Shown here piece by piece: positions 27,581 through 35,856 of a stretch of DNA of 46,116 nucleotides; position 1 is the first letter of the stretch; the number at the start of each line of letters is the position of its first letter. Origin of the DNA: an uncultured Bacteroidales bacterium (GTDB taxonomy: Bacteria; Bacteroidota; Bacteroidia; Bacteroidales; Bacteroidaceae); NCBI GenBank assembly GCA_945833885.1, contig CAMAFY010000019.1:1-46116 (forward strand), in the 5' to 3' direction. Position numbers and translations under genes: made by a program. The notes beneath the pieces are model-generated. The model did not search any database and was not told the origin of the DNA. It worked only from the letters and a program-made list of their open reading frames with translations.

Positions 27581-27841
27581 TCAGCCTCTTTTCGGACCAA
27601 AAACGGCTGCAGTTCCAGTTGCGATGCAGGCATCACTCCTTGATTCACAGACGTTTTGTCTCGATAGAAGCCTCGAAATCTGGCATAACCCATTCAGACA
27701 GGTTCTACAAGATGGATTTGCCGGAATTCCGGATTTCAGCCGGAGGCAGACTGCAGGTTGTTGGGACAACAACATACAATATGCAGCGACAAAAAACAGG
27801 ATGGCGGAAAAACGATAGATTGTCCTCTTCCGAATGACCAT
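27581..27841 (-). CDS. Possible small protein with hydrophobic N-terminus
   Basis: This 86-codon frame fills the unusually long leader between the promoter at 27897-27927 and the VirE-type gene. Its product has a basic start and a hydrophobic stretch (SAILFFVAAYCMLL) followed by a Cys-rich tail. It matches nothing I recognise and has no clear ribosome site, so it may be non-coding leader instead. Confidence 0.22.
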   Translation of the reverse strand: MVIRKRTIYRFSAILFFVAAYCMLLSQQPAVCLRLKSGIPANPSCRTCLNGLCQISRLLSRQNVCESRSDACIATGTAAVFGPKRG

Positions 27842-27896
27842 TCCATGACCATTTTAAGGACTCACTTTCATCGTCCCGAAACTTGTGTTGCGCTTA

Positions 27897-27927
27897 CAAA
27901 ATTACGGAAAAGCATTCAACCAACAAA
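27897..27927 (-). promoter_or_regulatory. Promoter upstream of the VirE-type gene
   Basis: On the minus strand TTTG (27927-27924) is followed after exactly 19 bp by TAATTTTG (27904-27897), a full match to the Bacteroides TTTG-N19-21-TAnnTTTG form. It lies about 400 bp before the VirE-type start, so the transcript has a long leader or an extra small gene. Confidence 0.65.
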
Positions 27928-28727
27928 ATTAAATTTCAACTTTTTTTCTCTTTTTTTTCGTTTCCGTGATGTTTGCGAGACCAATTGATTTCGGAGATGT
28001 GCCATTTGGGGCAAATTCTGCGATTGGGCTTTGTAACGAATATATTTTCTATAAGATTGACCGAAGCCAGGACTTCGGGCGGTTTCTATCAGCAGGCTTT
28101 ATCAAAACGAGGGGTACTCCGTGTTTCTATCTACTGCCAGTGGCAGTCATGGAGCCGGAATATCAGGTGGATTTCCAAATTGGCTCTGTCAGAATCTGAG
28201 GCTGTTTTCGGGATAAGATTGTCTGAGAATCAAGAAACCATGCGGACATCGTGGCCAAAAGGACAGAGATTTTCCAGCGAAAGTGGCTAATGATGGCAGA
28301 ATGCAACTTATAATCAAGAGAAGATACCTCCATAATGGCATTTTACAGCGCCCACCTCTTAAGTTCATTCTTCAAATTGGCATTTTTGAAACGCTAAGCA
28401 CTTATTTATCAACACCTTAACAACAAAAAAATGATGAGCGCACCTTTTCCACAAAACACCAAAACACCGCGGAAACGAGCCCGGAAACCCCTCAGAAACC
28501 GCCAAACAACGGTTCAAAGACGCATTTGCAAAATCGCGTATCAATTTTCACCTTAATACTTTGATTTCCAACGTTTTGACACTTCATCACAACGCGGTTT
28601 TTGGGCGTTTATCAGGCGAAAAAAGGCGTTTTTCTTCCATTTTTGTTCATTTCTGACATGAAAATTGAAAAATGACGAAAAGGCTTTTTCCTCGTTTCCG
28701 CGCACTTTTCCGCAAAAATGAAGAATT

Positions 28728-28824
28728 ATCCTACACGTTTCAGACCATCCTGCACACCATCCTACACACAGAAACTATAAATGTAGACTGGCAATTTCCC
28801 TCAAAAGTGTAGGATGTGTAGGAA
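28728..28824. repeat. GTGTAGGAT motif cluster, right
   Basis: ATCCTACAC occurs at 28728-28736 and 28759-28767, a one-base variant ATCCTGCAC at about 28747-28755, GTGTAGGAT at 28807-28815 and GTGTAGGAA at 28816-28824. Copies at both ends of the VirE-type module are in both orientations. Confidence 0.75.
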
Positions 28825-29068
28825 AAAATCGCAAAAAAAATCTCTGGGAGAGGAGAAATTATCGTTTCATTTCACATTTTGAGGATGGCAGACGTCCGAT
28901 GTTCGCATCAGAAAGTTCCGCACTTTCTGCCATAAACATCCGCACTTTTCTCCATCTACTTCAGCGCCCATTCCGTCACCTACAAGACGCACTGGAAGGT
29001 TTTTATTATAATCAAGAATTGGTGAATTAGTGAATTTTCTTCCGCATGGTGCGCACCTCGTTTTATTT

Positions 29069-29545
29069 ATTATCAAGAATTAGAGAATTTGAGAATTATT
29101 CCTGAGCCTACGATACAGACTGTACGACGTTTACAGAATCCATAAACACACTCACCTCTCACTGAGTACTTTTTGTTTTGTCAAGAATAGGAGAGACTGC
29201 GAATTACAAGCCTTACCATCCGCATGGCATTCACTAATTCACAAATTATTGAGAATCAATCTATTACATCCATATTCCCCGTAGTCGTCAAACAAAATAT
29301 AACAACTTCATTCGTCTGATTCGCACGATTCATAGTTCCTACCTAACATCCCGCACGGAATTCACTAATTCGCAAATTCTTGATAATCAAACTCTTACCT
29401 ACATCTTCCCCGTAGTCGTCAAACAAAACATCATATTCCCATTCGTCTGATTCGTACGATTCGTGGTTCCTACCTAACATCCCGCACGGCTTACACCAAT
29501 CCCCAAACTCTTGATAATAAAAACTCCGCTACGACCGGACGGAAT
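29069..29545. repeat. Long direct repeat, left of the GxxExxY gene
   Basis: It begins TTATCAAGAATTAG, runs through CCTGAGCCTACGA, CACTCACCTCTCACTGAGTA and GCACGGCTTACACCAATCC, and ends near CGCTACGACCGGACGGAAT. The same order is seen at 30049-30400 with few substitutions, except that one internal unit (roughly 29230-29360) is missing there. Confidence 0.8.
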
Positions 29546-29623
29546 GCTCTTATCCGAAAATTCCTGAACTGAAATCGTTCTTTTTGCAGGGAGGAATCAT
29601 TGCTCCTATTAAGAATTGGGGAA

Positions 29624-30040
29624 CTATTCTTTTGGGGAACCTATAAACGTTGTAAACCTGTGTCCCCAAGAATTAGGAATCCATTTGAATTCTAAAGATT
29701 CTGTCCCGAAATTCAATATGACACCTAACTTATGATTGCTTACATGAAGATAATTGATTAGTTGGGCCTCAAATTCTCCGATGATTCCAGAGTACGCCTT
29801 CAATTCAACTCCTATCTTATCATAGCATAAGAAATCATAAAAGAAATCATGCTCTAATTTTACTCCATGATATACAAGTTGTATATGCTTTTCACGCTCG
29901 TATGGAATATTGTTCTCCTTTAACAGAACCTCAAAAGCGTCCTGATAGACTTTTTCTTTGAAACCGCATCCCATCTCGTTATGGAGTTGGAGTGCAAGCC
30001 TCATTATCTCTCCGCTTTCTTGTGGATACAAAAATGCCAT
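29624..30040 (-). CDS. GxxExxY family protein (PDDEXK-like)
   Basis: This 138-residue protein has the defining GCGFKEKVYQDAF (GxxExxY, about 24-36), then YHGVKLEHDFFYDFLCYDKI, GVELKAYSGI and LGVILNFG. The order of E, D, ExK-like residues (GVELKA) resembles the PDDEXK nuclease fold assigned to this family. Biological role is not established. It is bracketed by long direct repeats on both sides, which suggests it moved or was duplicated with them. No promoter was identified. Confidence 0.88.
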   Translation of the reverse strand: MAFLYPQESGEIMRLALQLHNEMGCGFKEKVYQDAFEVLLKENNIPYEREKHIQLVYHGVKLEHDFFYDFLCYDKIGVELKAYSGIIGEFEAQLINYLHVSNHKLGVILNFGTESLEFKWIPNSWGHRFTTFIGSPKE

Positions 30041-30048
30041 CGTTTTTT

Positions 30049-30400
30049 AATTATCAAGAATTAGTGGATTTCAGAATTATTCCTGAGCCTACGACACAGA
30101 CTGTTCGACGTTTACAGAATCCATAAACACACTCACCTCTCACTGAGTACTTTATGTTTTGTCAAGAATAAGAGAGACTGCGAATTACAAGCCCTACCAT
30201 CCGCATGGAATTCACTAATTCGCAAACTCTTGATAATCAATCTATTACATCCACCTTCCCCGTAATCGTCAAACAAAACATCATATTCTCATTCGTCTGA
30301 TTCGTATAATTCGTGGTTCCCACCTAACATCCCGCATGGCTTACACCAATCCCCAAACTCTTGATAACATAAACCGCTACAACCGGACGAAATACTGCAA
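30049..30400. repeat. Long direct repeat, right of the GxxExxY gene
   Basis: It matches 29069-29545 in the same orientation, minus one internal repeat unit. With its partner it encloses about 500 bp containing only the GxxExxY gene. It ends about 10 bp before the fucosyltransferase-like gene. Confidence 0.8.
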
Positions 30401-30409
30401 TTCCAGACC

Positions 30410-31219
30410 TCATACAGAATCGTCGGTCTTGAGAACTTCTTTCTCGATACCGCCCCAAAGAGCAGCGACATCGGAGAATGACGACCAATAACTGCCGTAA
30501 ATCTTTTGGCAATGGGCAAGATTATAAAGGTCGATGACCGCGTCGCGGATGGCAGCAGGAGAATTCCTGTCCAGACTTTCCTTTTTGTAGACTATTATCC
30601 GGTCAGAACATGTACACAGGAATGCCTCTTCCTTAGGGTCGTCGGTGGCGAGATAAAAGCGGGAGGAAGGATTGGCTTTCAGTTCTTCCTCAATCTTCCG
30701 GACGAACAATTCTGTCGGCGAGAAGCGTACAGATTTTTCATTATCCGTACGACGAATGTGGACTCCAATGACGTTGTCATAAGAAGGCAAGGCATGTGCT
30801 TTCAGGTCATCCGACATACGGAATATGGAATAGTCTCCACCGCCCTTGAAGATATCGCTGCTCGTCCATAAAAAGATTGGGCGTTGCACAATCTCATCTT
30901 TCCACAAGGCCATGTCTTTTCCTCGGACATCCGAGACCCAAGTATCGTCATAAACCCGATAATGGAGGAGTTTGCGGCATACAAACCATAAAAGACGCTG
31001 TACGAAGGATTCCAAGCGCAGTTCAACAACAGGGAATGGCAATGGCTGGAACAACAAACGGAACGGGGCGTTGAGGGTGACATCGCAGGTCCAGAACACC
31101 CAAATCTTTTTGCCCAGGATTTCCGCAAGCCGTGCCGCCGCCGCAATGGTACGCATACGATTACAAAGTCCGCCTGTGGGCTGAACAATTATAGGTAAGA
31201 AATCCAACATCATTTTCAA
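30410..31219 (-). CDS. Fucosyltransferase-like (GT-B, HxRRxD) glycosyltransferase
   Basis: This 269-residue protein starts with IIVQPTGGLCNRMRTIAAAA, has VIGVHIRRTDNEK (about 150-162) and SYWSSFSDVAALWGG near the C-terminus. GLCNRMR, HxRRxD and the SSFS segment resemble the GDP-fucose-binding motifs of NodZ/FUT8-type (GT23) and GT11 fucosyltransferases. Donor use is therefore GDP-fucose or a related sugar, an inference, since no GDP-fucose synthesis genes are in view. Its start may also be Met3 or Met4. It is the last gene of the second polysaccharide block and abuts the repeat island. Confidence 0.75.
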   Translation of the reverse strand: MKMMLDFLPIIVQPTGGLCNRMRTIAAAARLAEILGKKIWVFWTCDVTLNAPFRLLFQPLPFPVVELRLESFVQRLLWFVCRKLLHYRVYDDTWVSDVRGKDMALWKDEIVQRPIFLWTSSDIFKGGGDYSIFRMSDDLKAHALPSYDNVIGVHIRRTDNEKSVRFSPTELFVRKIEEELKANPSSRFYLATDDPKEEAFLCTCSDRIIVYKKESLDRNSPAAIRDAVIDLYNLAHCQKIYGSYWSSFSDVAALWGGIEKEVLKTDDSV

Positions 31220-31300
31220 TTTGGAAATAAAGAAATCTGGTCAGTTTATTCCAGTAAAGGAAGTGTGAACAATTTACGGAGGCAATTTGTAGTGCCCACC

Positions 31301-31918
31301 TTATATCATCCGTATCACCCTACAAGGATTGCCTGCAGCAATGCAATCGGCAGGAATACTCTTTGTCACTACACTACCCGCACCAATTATCGACCGGGCA
31401 CCGATTGTCACACCTTTCAGAATGATTGAATGAGCACCAATCCATGCGTCATCTTCAATTGTAACTGGAGCAGATTTTACAAATTGTCCATCTCTTGCAG
31501 ATGATGGTAACGTATGGTTTCTCACACGAAAATCCAATTCATGACAATCCGTATCTATGATAAGTACGCACGCTCCGATATTCACGTTGTTGCCTATCAT
31601 CAGAGTGTCATGAACCCACATTCTTGTGCTGCTCATCCCCACATTATCACCAATTTTTATTGTAGCGGCAGGATTATCTGTAAGAATGGCACCTTGAAGA
31701 TTACTACTAATGGGATTGACAGCATTACCAGAAGAAAAATAGAAATTATCTCCAATTGTAATATTTCCGCATCCCGAGATGTTCAACCTACCGAGAATCA
31801 TACAATTCGCCCCATACTTCACCCCTTTGGATTTAAGTACTAAGCGATTGATGTACGGGGAGAATCTAACACGAAGGGCACACGGAAGATTATATATTTT
31901 TTTCAAAATCCTTATCAT
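31301..31918 (-). CDS. Hexapeptide-repeat acetyltransferase
   Basis: This protein of about 205 residues is made of left-handed beta-helix repeats: GVKYGANCMILGRLNISGCG, TIKIGDNVGMSSTRMWVHD, IEDDAWIGAHSIILKGVTIG and AGSVVTKSIPADCIAAGNPC. The start at MIRILKK (31918) fits the family better than the upstream Met at 31942. It is the third LbH acetyltransferase in the window and probably acetylates a repeat-unit sugar. AT-rich. Confidence 0.87.
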   Translation of the reverse strand: MIRILKKIYNLPCALRVRFSPYINRLVLKSKGVKYGANCMILGRLNISGCGNITIGDNFYFSSGNAVNPISSNLQGAILTDNPAATIKIGDNVGMSSTRMWVHDTLMIGNNVNIGACVLIIDTDCHELDFRVRNHTLPSSARDGQFVKSAPVTIEDDAWIGAHSIILKGVTIGARSIIGAGSVVTKSIPADCIAAGNPCRVIRMI

Positions 31919-32166
31919 ATCACCATTACTTGATAGAAACAAAATCTCTGACTACAATCAACATACGCCTGACAATGGACAAAAGTCATAAAGAAAATGT
32001 GCAATTTGAAGAAGACAATTTAATTTTGTACACAATACAGAAACCATCTTTAGAAAATCACACGCAGAAATCTTTCCAGATTAAGCCATTCTTTTGGGAG
32101 AACTGTCAATCATACATTCAAATAGTCTAACGACCTACTATATAGCAATCATGCTTTATAACCAAA

Positions 32167-33006
32167 TCACATCGTAATTATCCCGTCATTTTTCAGCCCA
32201 AGAAGAACAGATTGCATACACATATCTTCTATACACTTCGGTTTATGTTTATCGTATATCTTTTTGAGAATTTGAATCTTAACCTGCTGTTTTATGCTTT
32301 TTCCAGACACTCCGGTTTTACCTATAAAAGGCACAACAGGTTCTGTATGAATCCTCATATTATTATGTATGCAATAAATCGGTAACAGATATTCTGCAAT
32401 ATAACCCAACCTTCTGCTTGAACACGTATAAGACAATGGCTTCATCAATCGTTCACACTCAAATAGTATCTTAAAAAGGAATTGGCAATATCCGTTAAAA
32501 TCATTCCATCTCATTATGAACATGTTATATGGATAATCCGTAAAACCATACATATAATCAATCAATGTCTGTTCATAATTTGGGAACAGCCTTTTAAATA
32601 CTTTCAGAAAAATCACTTCATCCTCCATGTCCAATGTGCGAGCCATCTTCATCTCATTGTAGCTGTCATGAAGATACGGAGTTGGTAGAATAACATCACA
32701 AGATTCAAAAACTTTATCAATAGTATCAGTAGTAAATTTCGTTTCAAAATATCTGCGATAATGAGCCAGACCTATATATTCTGTATCTTTAAGATTCTTC
32801 CATGCCCAATATATCGCAGTCAATTCGCAATAAGCTTCATTCTTTTCGCTTATGTTATCTCCTGTATCATCACCTATCATATCAGCCATTTCCTCTTTGA
32901 ATCTTGATTTAGTTCTTCCCACATGAATAGGTGTATATACATCGTCCGCATAGACCTTGTCAGGCTTATGCGATGCAACTAATATTGTCAGTATTTTGTT
33001 TGTCAT
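32167..33006 (-). CDS. DUF4422 protein (probable glycosyltransferase)
   Basis: This 279-residue protein shows the DUF4422 pattern: an N-terminal ILVASHKP, NEAYCELTAIYWAWKN (about 54-70), IGLAHYRRYF, PTPYLHDSYNEM, DYPYNMFIMRW and a C-terminal LKNDGIITM. Such proteins occur in polysaccharide clusters and are thought to be glycosyltransferases. It is a stand-alone relative of the C-terminal half of the neighbouring 572-residue fusion, and the two end in similar tails (LKNDGIITM versus FKNDGITLRSL). Confidence 0.85.
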   Translation of the reverse strand: MTNKILTILVASHKPDKVYADDVYTPIHVGRTKSRFKEEMADMIGDDTGDNISEKNEAYCELTAIYWAWKNLKDTEYIGLAHYRRYFETKFTTDTIDKVFESCDVILPTPYLHDSYNEMKMARTLDMEDEVIFLKVFKRLFPNYEQTLIDYMYGFTDYPYNMFIMRWNDFNGYCQFLFKILFECERLMKPLSYTCSSRRLGYIAEYLLPIYCIHNNMRIHTEPVVPFIGKTGVSGKSIKQQVKIQILKKIYDKHKPKCIEDMCMQSVLLGLKNDGIITM

Positions 33007-33024
33007 TATTATAAAATGGATATA

Positions 33025-33489
33025 GGGGGATTCTATAAATTAACCTGAGGCGAGTTTTGACTATTGCGCAGTAGATTTCTATCCTGCATACACGCGCAAA
33101 GATTGTGCAATGTAAGCACAGAGGCTAAGCTGACTTAAACTATCCCGAGTCATGACAGAACAAGGCGAAGCCAAGTTCACATAGAGTATGCCGAGCCGCT
33201 GCCTATCATGGACTAGTTCAAGCAAAAGGTAAGAAATCGACCAAGAATAAAGGCGCCAGCTAAAATGTATAAAAACTAATTCAAGTTTCGTTAATTCTAT
33301 TTACTGATATTTAAGCCCGTAAGTCTAAATTCCAGAATCTTGCCATCGAAAGAAAACGCCACGACTATTCTCATCAGTGACTGCAAACGACACGTAGAGC
33401 ATGTATGTGAAGTGTTATTGGCTCATAATAATCTGATTCTCATTGACGAAAACAACTTGCGAAACTTGAAAACCAGTTTATAAAACACC
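33025..33489. mobile_element. Decayed transposon relic related to 13270-13496
   Basis: The left end GGGGGATTCTATAAATTA (33025-33042) and the right end CAGTTTATAAAACACC (about 33474-33489) resemble the 19-bp ends of the 13270-13496 element. Inside, ACTATCCCGAGTC (33139-33151), ten bases and AAGGCGAAGCCAAG (33162-33175) match that element exactly with the same 10-bp spacing, in the opposite orientation. No transposase frame survives. The right end touches the stop codon of the GT2-DUF4422 gene. Confidence 0.55.
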
Positions 33490-35208
33490 TTATAATGAAC
33501 GGAGAGTAATTCCATCGTTTTTGAATCCCACGACTATATCTTGTGGAATGTGGAATCCCGTCTGTGGATGGCGGCCATTTGTGAGCCATGTTATTATGCG
33601 GCGTTTGGCATCACCAAGTACTATTCGCCACCATGGGTATATAGTTTTTACAACTTTACCATCCATCACGAGGTTTAGTTTTTTAATTCTCAGTTTTCTA
33701 TAAAGTATGAAAAGGCCCAATGACCACTCGCCGTAATAGCCGATGATACGGCGCTGACGACTATATCCATGTCCCTTGACGCGTTTTTCCAACTCAAATA
33801 GAACAGGGAATATGAAGTCGCAATATTCGTCATAGAGCTGTTTCTTTGCCACAAACATGCTGTAAGGTATAAATGTGTTGAAGTCGTACATATATTTCAG
33901 CAGAGCTTCCTTAGCATCTGGATGAATGCTCAAGACTGTGTCAATGAAGAGCCAATAGTCTTCTTGTGAGAGTGCAGTGGTAAGCCCTTTTGAAACTATA
34001 TCATACTGTGTGGACTTGTAGTAGTCACAAACAAGCATGTCCTTTCCACTTAATAGTTTTTCTATGGTCTGTTCATTAATGTCTGCATCAAAATAGCGAC
34101 GATAGTGGCAAACACCCACATATTCTACATGTTTGATATTTTTCCAGCCCCAGTATATTGCAGTCCACTCGCTCCAACTTGCATTTCTACTGCTTATGCT
34201 TTTGCCTTTATTATCCTTAATATACCCCAGGTCCATGTCTGGGTGTATGTCAGCTCCCACCTGTATGGCTTTAAAGACATCCCCGTTTCTTGTGTTTTTA
34301 TCGGCTTTATGGGCACATACAAGAATTACCACCCCCCCCACTTGAATTTTTCTGATCAAACGTTTTAAAAGGCTTTTGGACCATTTGCGGCTATTTATCC
34401 ATGTCAGTGTCTTTAAGGTAAATAAGAGATCGTAACGGTAGTATAGCTTAGGGTACAGAACGCGAGCCTGAGTATCGTAATGGTTGCGTTCGCCGATGAA
34501 CAACAAATAGAGGCACATTCGTTCCCAAAAACTCTTGCCTCGGAAATCAAGATGTCCGACAAAATCCTCACGTATATCTTTCCGCGCATGGCTTGCAGCA
34601 GTATAGTCGCCATTTTCTATCAACACAGGTTCTGGCGATAAATACACCTTGGTCTTCTTATATATACGGAATAGACATTCAACATCTTCAAAGCGACGTA
34701 TATTTTCATCGAACAGACAGGCAAGTGCCACGCGCTGCGAGACCATAAAATCGCCCGTGTGTGTGCCATAGTAGCCAAGGAAAAGTGCAGCGTAAGGATT
34801 CCTGAGAAATCCTTCCTTTAGCCCCAACGGAGCCTTACCTGTCTGTCCTTTTATTCGATGAACAGAAGTACAGCAGAACATCTCAATCTCTGGATGCTCC
34901 TCACTCAGCCTATGGAACACTCTCAACGCCCCTGGCAACAGTTCATCATCTGCATCAAGGAAGACAATCCATTCTCCTTTTGCATGTTTTGTACCTGTAT
35001 TCCGTGCTTTAGACGGTCCCCCATTCTCCTGCTCTATGAGTTTGATGCGTGAATCGTTGAAACTCCTTACGATATCTGCGCTATGGTCTGTAGAACCATC
35101 ATTAACGACTATGACCTCAAAGTCATCGTAGTCCTGACTAAGCACACTTCGCAACGACCGCTCTATTATCGGCTCCTTATTATATAGAGGTATGATAACT
35201 GAAATCAT
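33490..35208 (-). CDS. Two-domain GT2-DUF4422 fusion glycosyltransferase
   Basis: Residues 1-280 of this 572-residue protein are a GT2 domain: ISVIIPLYNKEPIIERSLRS, VIVVNDGSTDHS, GGPSKARNTG and IVFLDADDEL with the DXD pair. From residue 291 a DUF4422 domain follows: VVILVCAHKADK, SEWTAIYWGWKN, VGVCHYRRYF, IPYSMFVAKK and FKNDGITLRSL. It probably makes two successive linkages. I see no frameshift between the halves, so the fusion is real in this sequence. A free DUF4422 protein lies next downstream, with the relic between them. Confidence 0.9.
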   Translation of the reverse strand: MISVIIPLYNKEPIIERSLRSVLSQDYDDFEVIVVNDGSTDHSADIVRSFNDSRIKLIEQENGGPSKARNTGTKHAKGEWIVFLDADDELLPGALRVFHRLSEEHPEIEMFCCTSVHRIKGQTGKAPLGLKEGFLRNPYAALFLGYYGTHTGDFMVSQRVALACLFDENIRRFEDVECLFRIYKKTKVYLSPEPVLIENGDYTAASHARKDIREDFVGHLDFRGKSFWERMCLYLLFIGERNHYDTQARVLYPKLYYRYDLLFTLKTLTWINSRKWSKSLLKRLIRKIQVGGVVILVCAHKADKNTRNGDVFKAIQVGADIHPDMDLGYIKDNKGKSISSRNASWSEWTAIYWGWKNIKHVEYVGVCHYRRYFDADINEQTIEKLLSGKDMLVCDYYKSTQYDIVSKGLTTALSQEDYWLFIDTVLSIHPDAKEALLKYMYDFNTFIPYSMFVAKKQLYDEYCDFIFPVLFELEKRVKGHGYSRQRRIIGYYGEWSLGLFILYRKLRIKKLNLVMDGKVVKTIYPWWRIVLGDAKRRIITWLTNGRHPQTGFHIPQDIVVGFKNDGITLRSL

Positions 35209-35211
35209 GGG

Positions 35212-35856
35212 TTATTGTTTGTTGAGGAATGTCACATAGTCAAAGTCGTCATAATATTTATGTCCCAAATACTGATTAGGACGGTAAACCATAATATTTC
35301 CGACTTCTTTCTCATTTTCAAATCCTCTGACTACGTAGCAGTTCGGAATGTTATTCTTCTCATAATGCACTATAGCAGCTGTAGGGTATGGCAACTTTGA
35401 AAACGCAATCAAATCTTCGTCCGTACAACCATCTCTTTCGCTCATGATGCATCGGATATCATTGAAATTAATCCTCTTGCAGCGTTTAGTCCACGTAGTT
35501 CTTGCCTCATCTTCAGAATGATAGTGTTGAAAATGTATGGTTATGTCTATTAACTTTGCAATGGGATACCCCCTAAAACCTTCTAATTCTATGAATTGTA
35601 GCTCTTTGGATGTATATTTCCCTAAATTGCCACAAAAGCGTATAAAATCTTTTGGCGTCATCCAGAGGTTAATGGTTGGACTATTGAACCTCAAATTTAA
35701 GTCATGTGCAATACAGCCACCAAGACAGTTGCTTGAAAGAATTGTCACATCAGGGTTGTTGAATCGAAATCTACGAAAAGGAAGCAATACACGTTTGCGG
35801 AAGAATGGATTCAGTTCATGCCACAATTTATTCTTAATTCTGTTTATAATGTTCAT
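35212..35856 (-). CDS. DUF1919 polysaccharide protein
   Basis: This protein of about 214 residues contains VTILSSNCLGGCIAHDLNLR, SPTINLWMTPKDFIRF and EDEARTTWTKRCKRIN, with a late AIVHYEKN. These are the marks of DUF1919, found in exopolysaccharide clusters and often suggested to be glycosyltransferases. I place the start at 35856 (MNIINRIKNKLW); a start at 35925 would overlap the upstream GT2 by 92 bp, against 23 bp here. Confidence 0.8.
   Translation of the reverse strand: MNIINRIKNKLWHELNPFFRKRVLLPFRRFRFNNPDVTILSSNCLGGCIAHDLNLRFNSPTINLWMTPKDFIRFCGNLGKYTSKELQFIELEGFRGYPIAKLIDITIHFQHYHSEDEARTTWTKRCKRINFNDIRCIMSERDGCTDEDLIAFSKLPYPTAAIVHYEKNNIPNCYVVRGFENEKEVGNIMVYRPNQYLGHKYYDDFDYVTFLNKQ

Larger units (their letters stand above)
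27928..29623. other. Gene-free region upstream of the VirE-type gene
   Basis: I find no convincing gene in these 1.7 kb; open frames are short and end in repeats. At 28728-28824 it carries the right GTGTAGGAT cluster. From about 28980 it becomes a dense mosaic of the AATTCACTAATT and ATTCGTCTGATTCG repeat families, and 29069-29545 is the left member of the direct repeat around the GxxExxY gene. Confidence 0.5.

Noticed and set aside
27966..28290. Overlapping 77- and 105-codon plus-strand frames
   Set aside because: They are low-similarity, overlapping frames with no family match or promoter, in a gene-free region.
28867..29076. 69-codon minus-strand frame
   Set aside because: Its first part is translated from dispersed repeat sequence and it has no motif or ribosome site.
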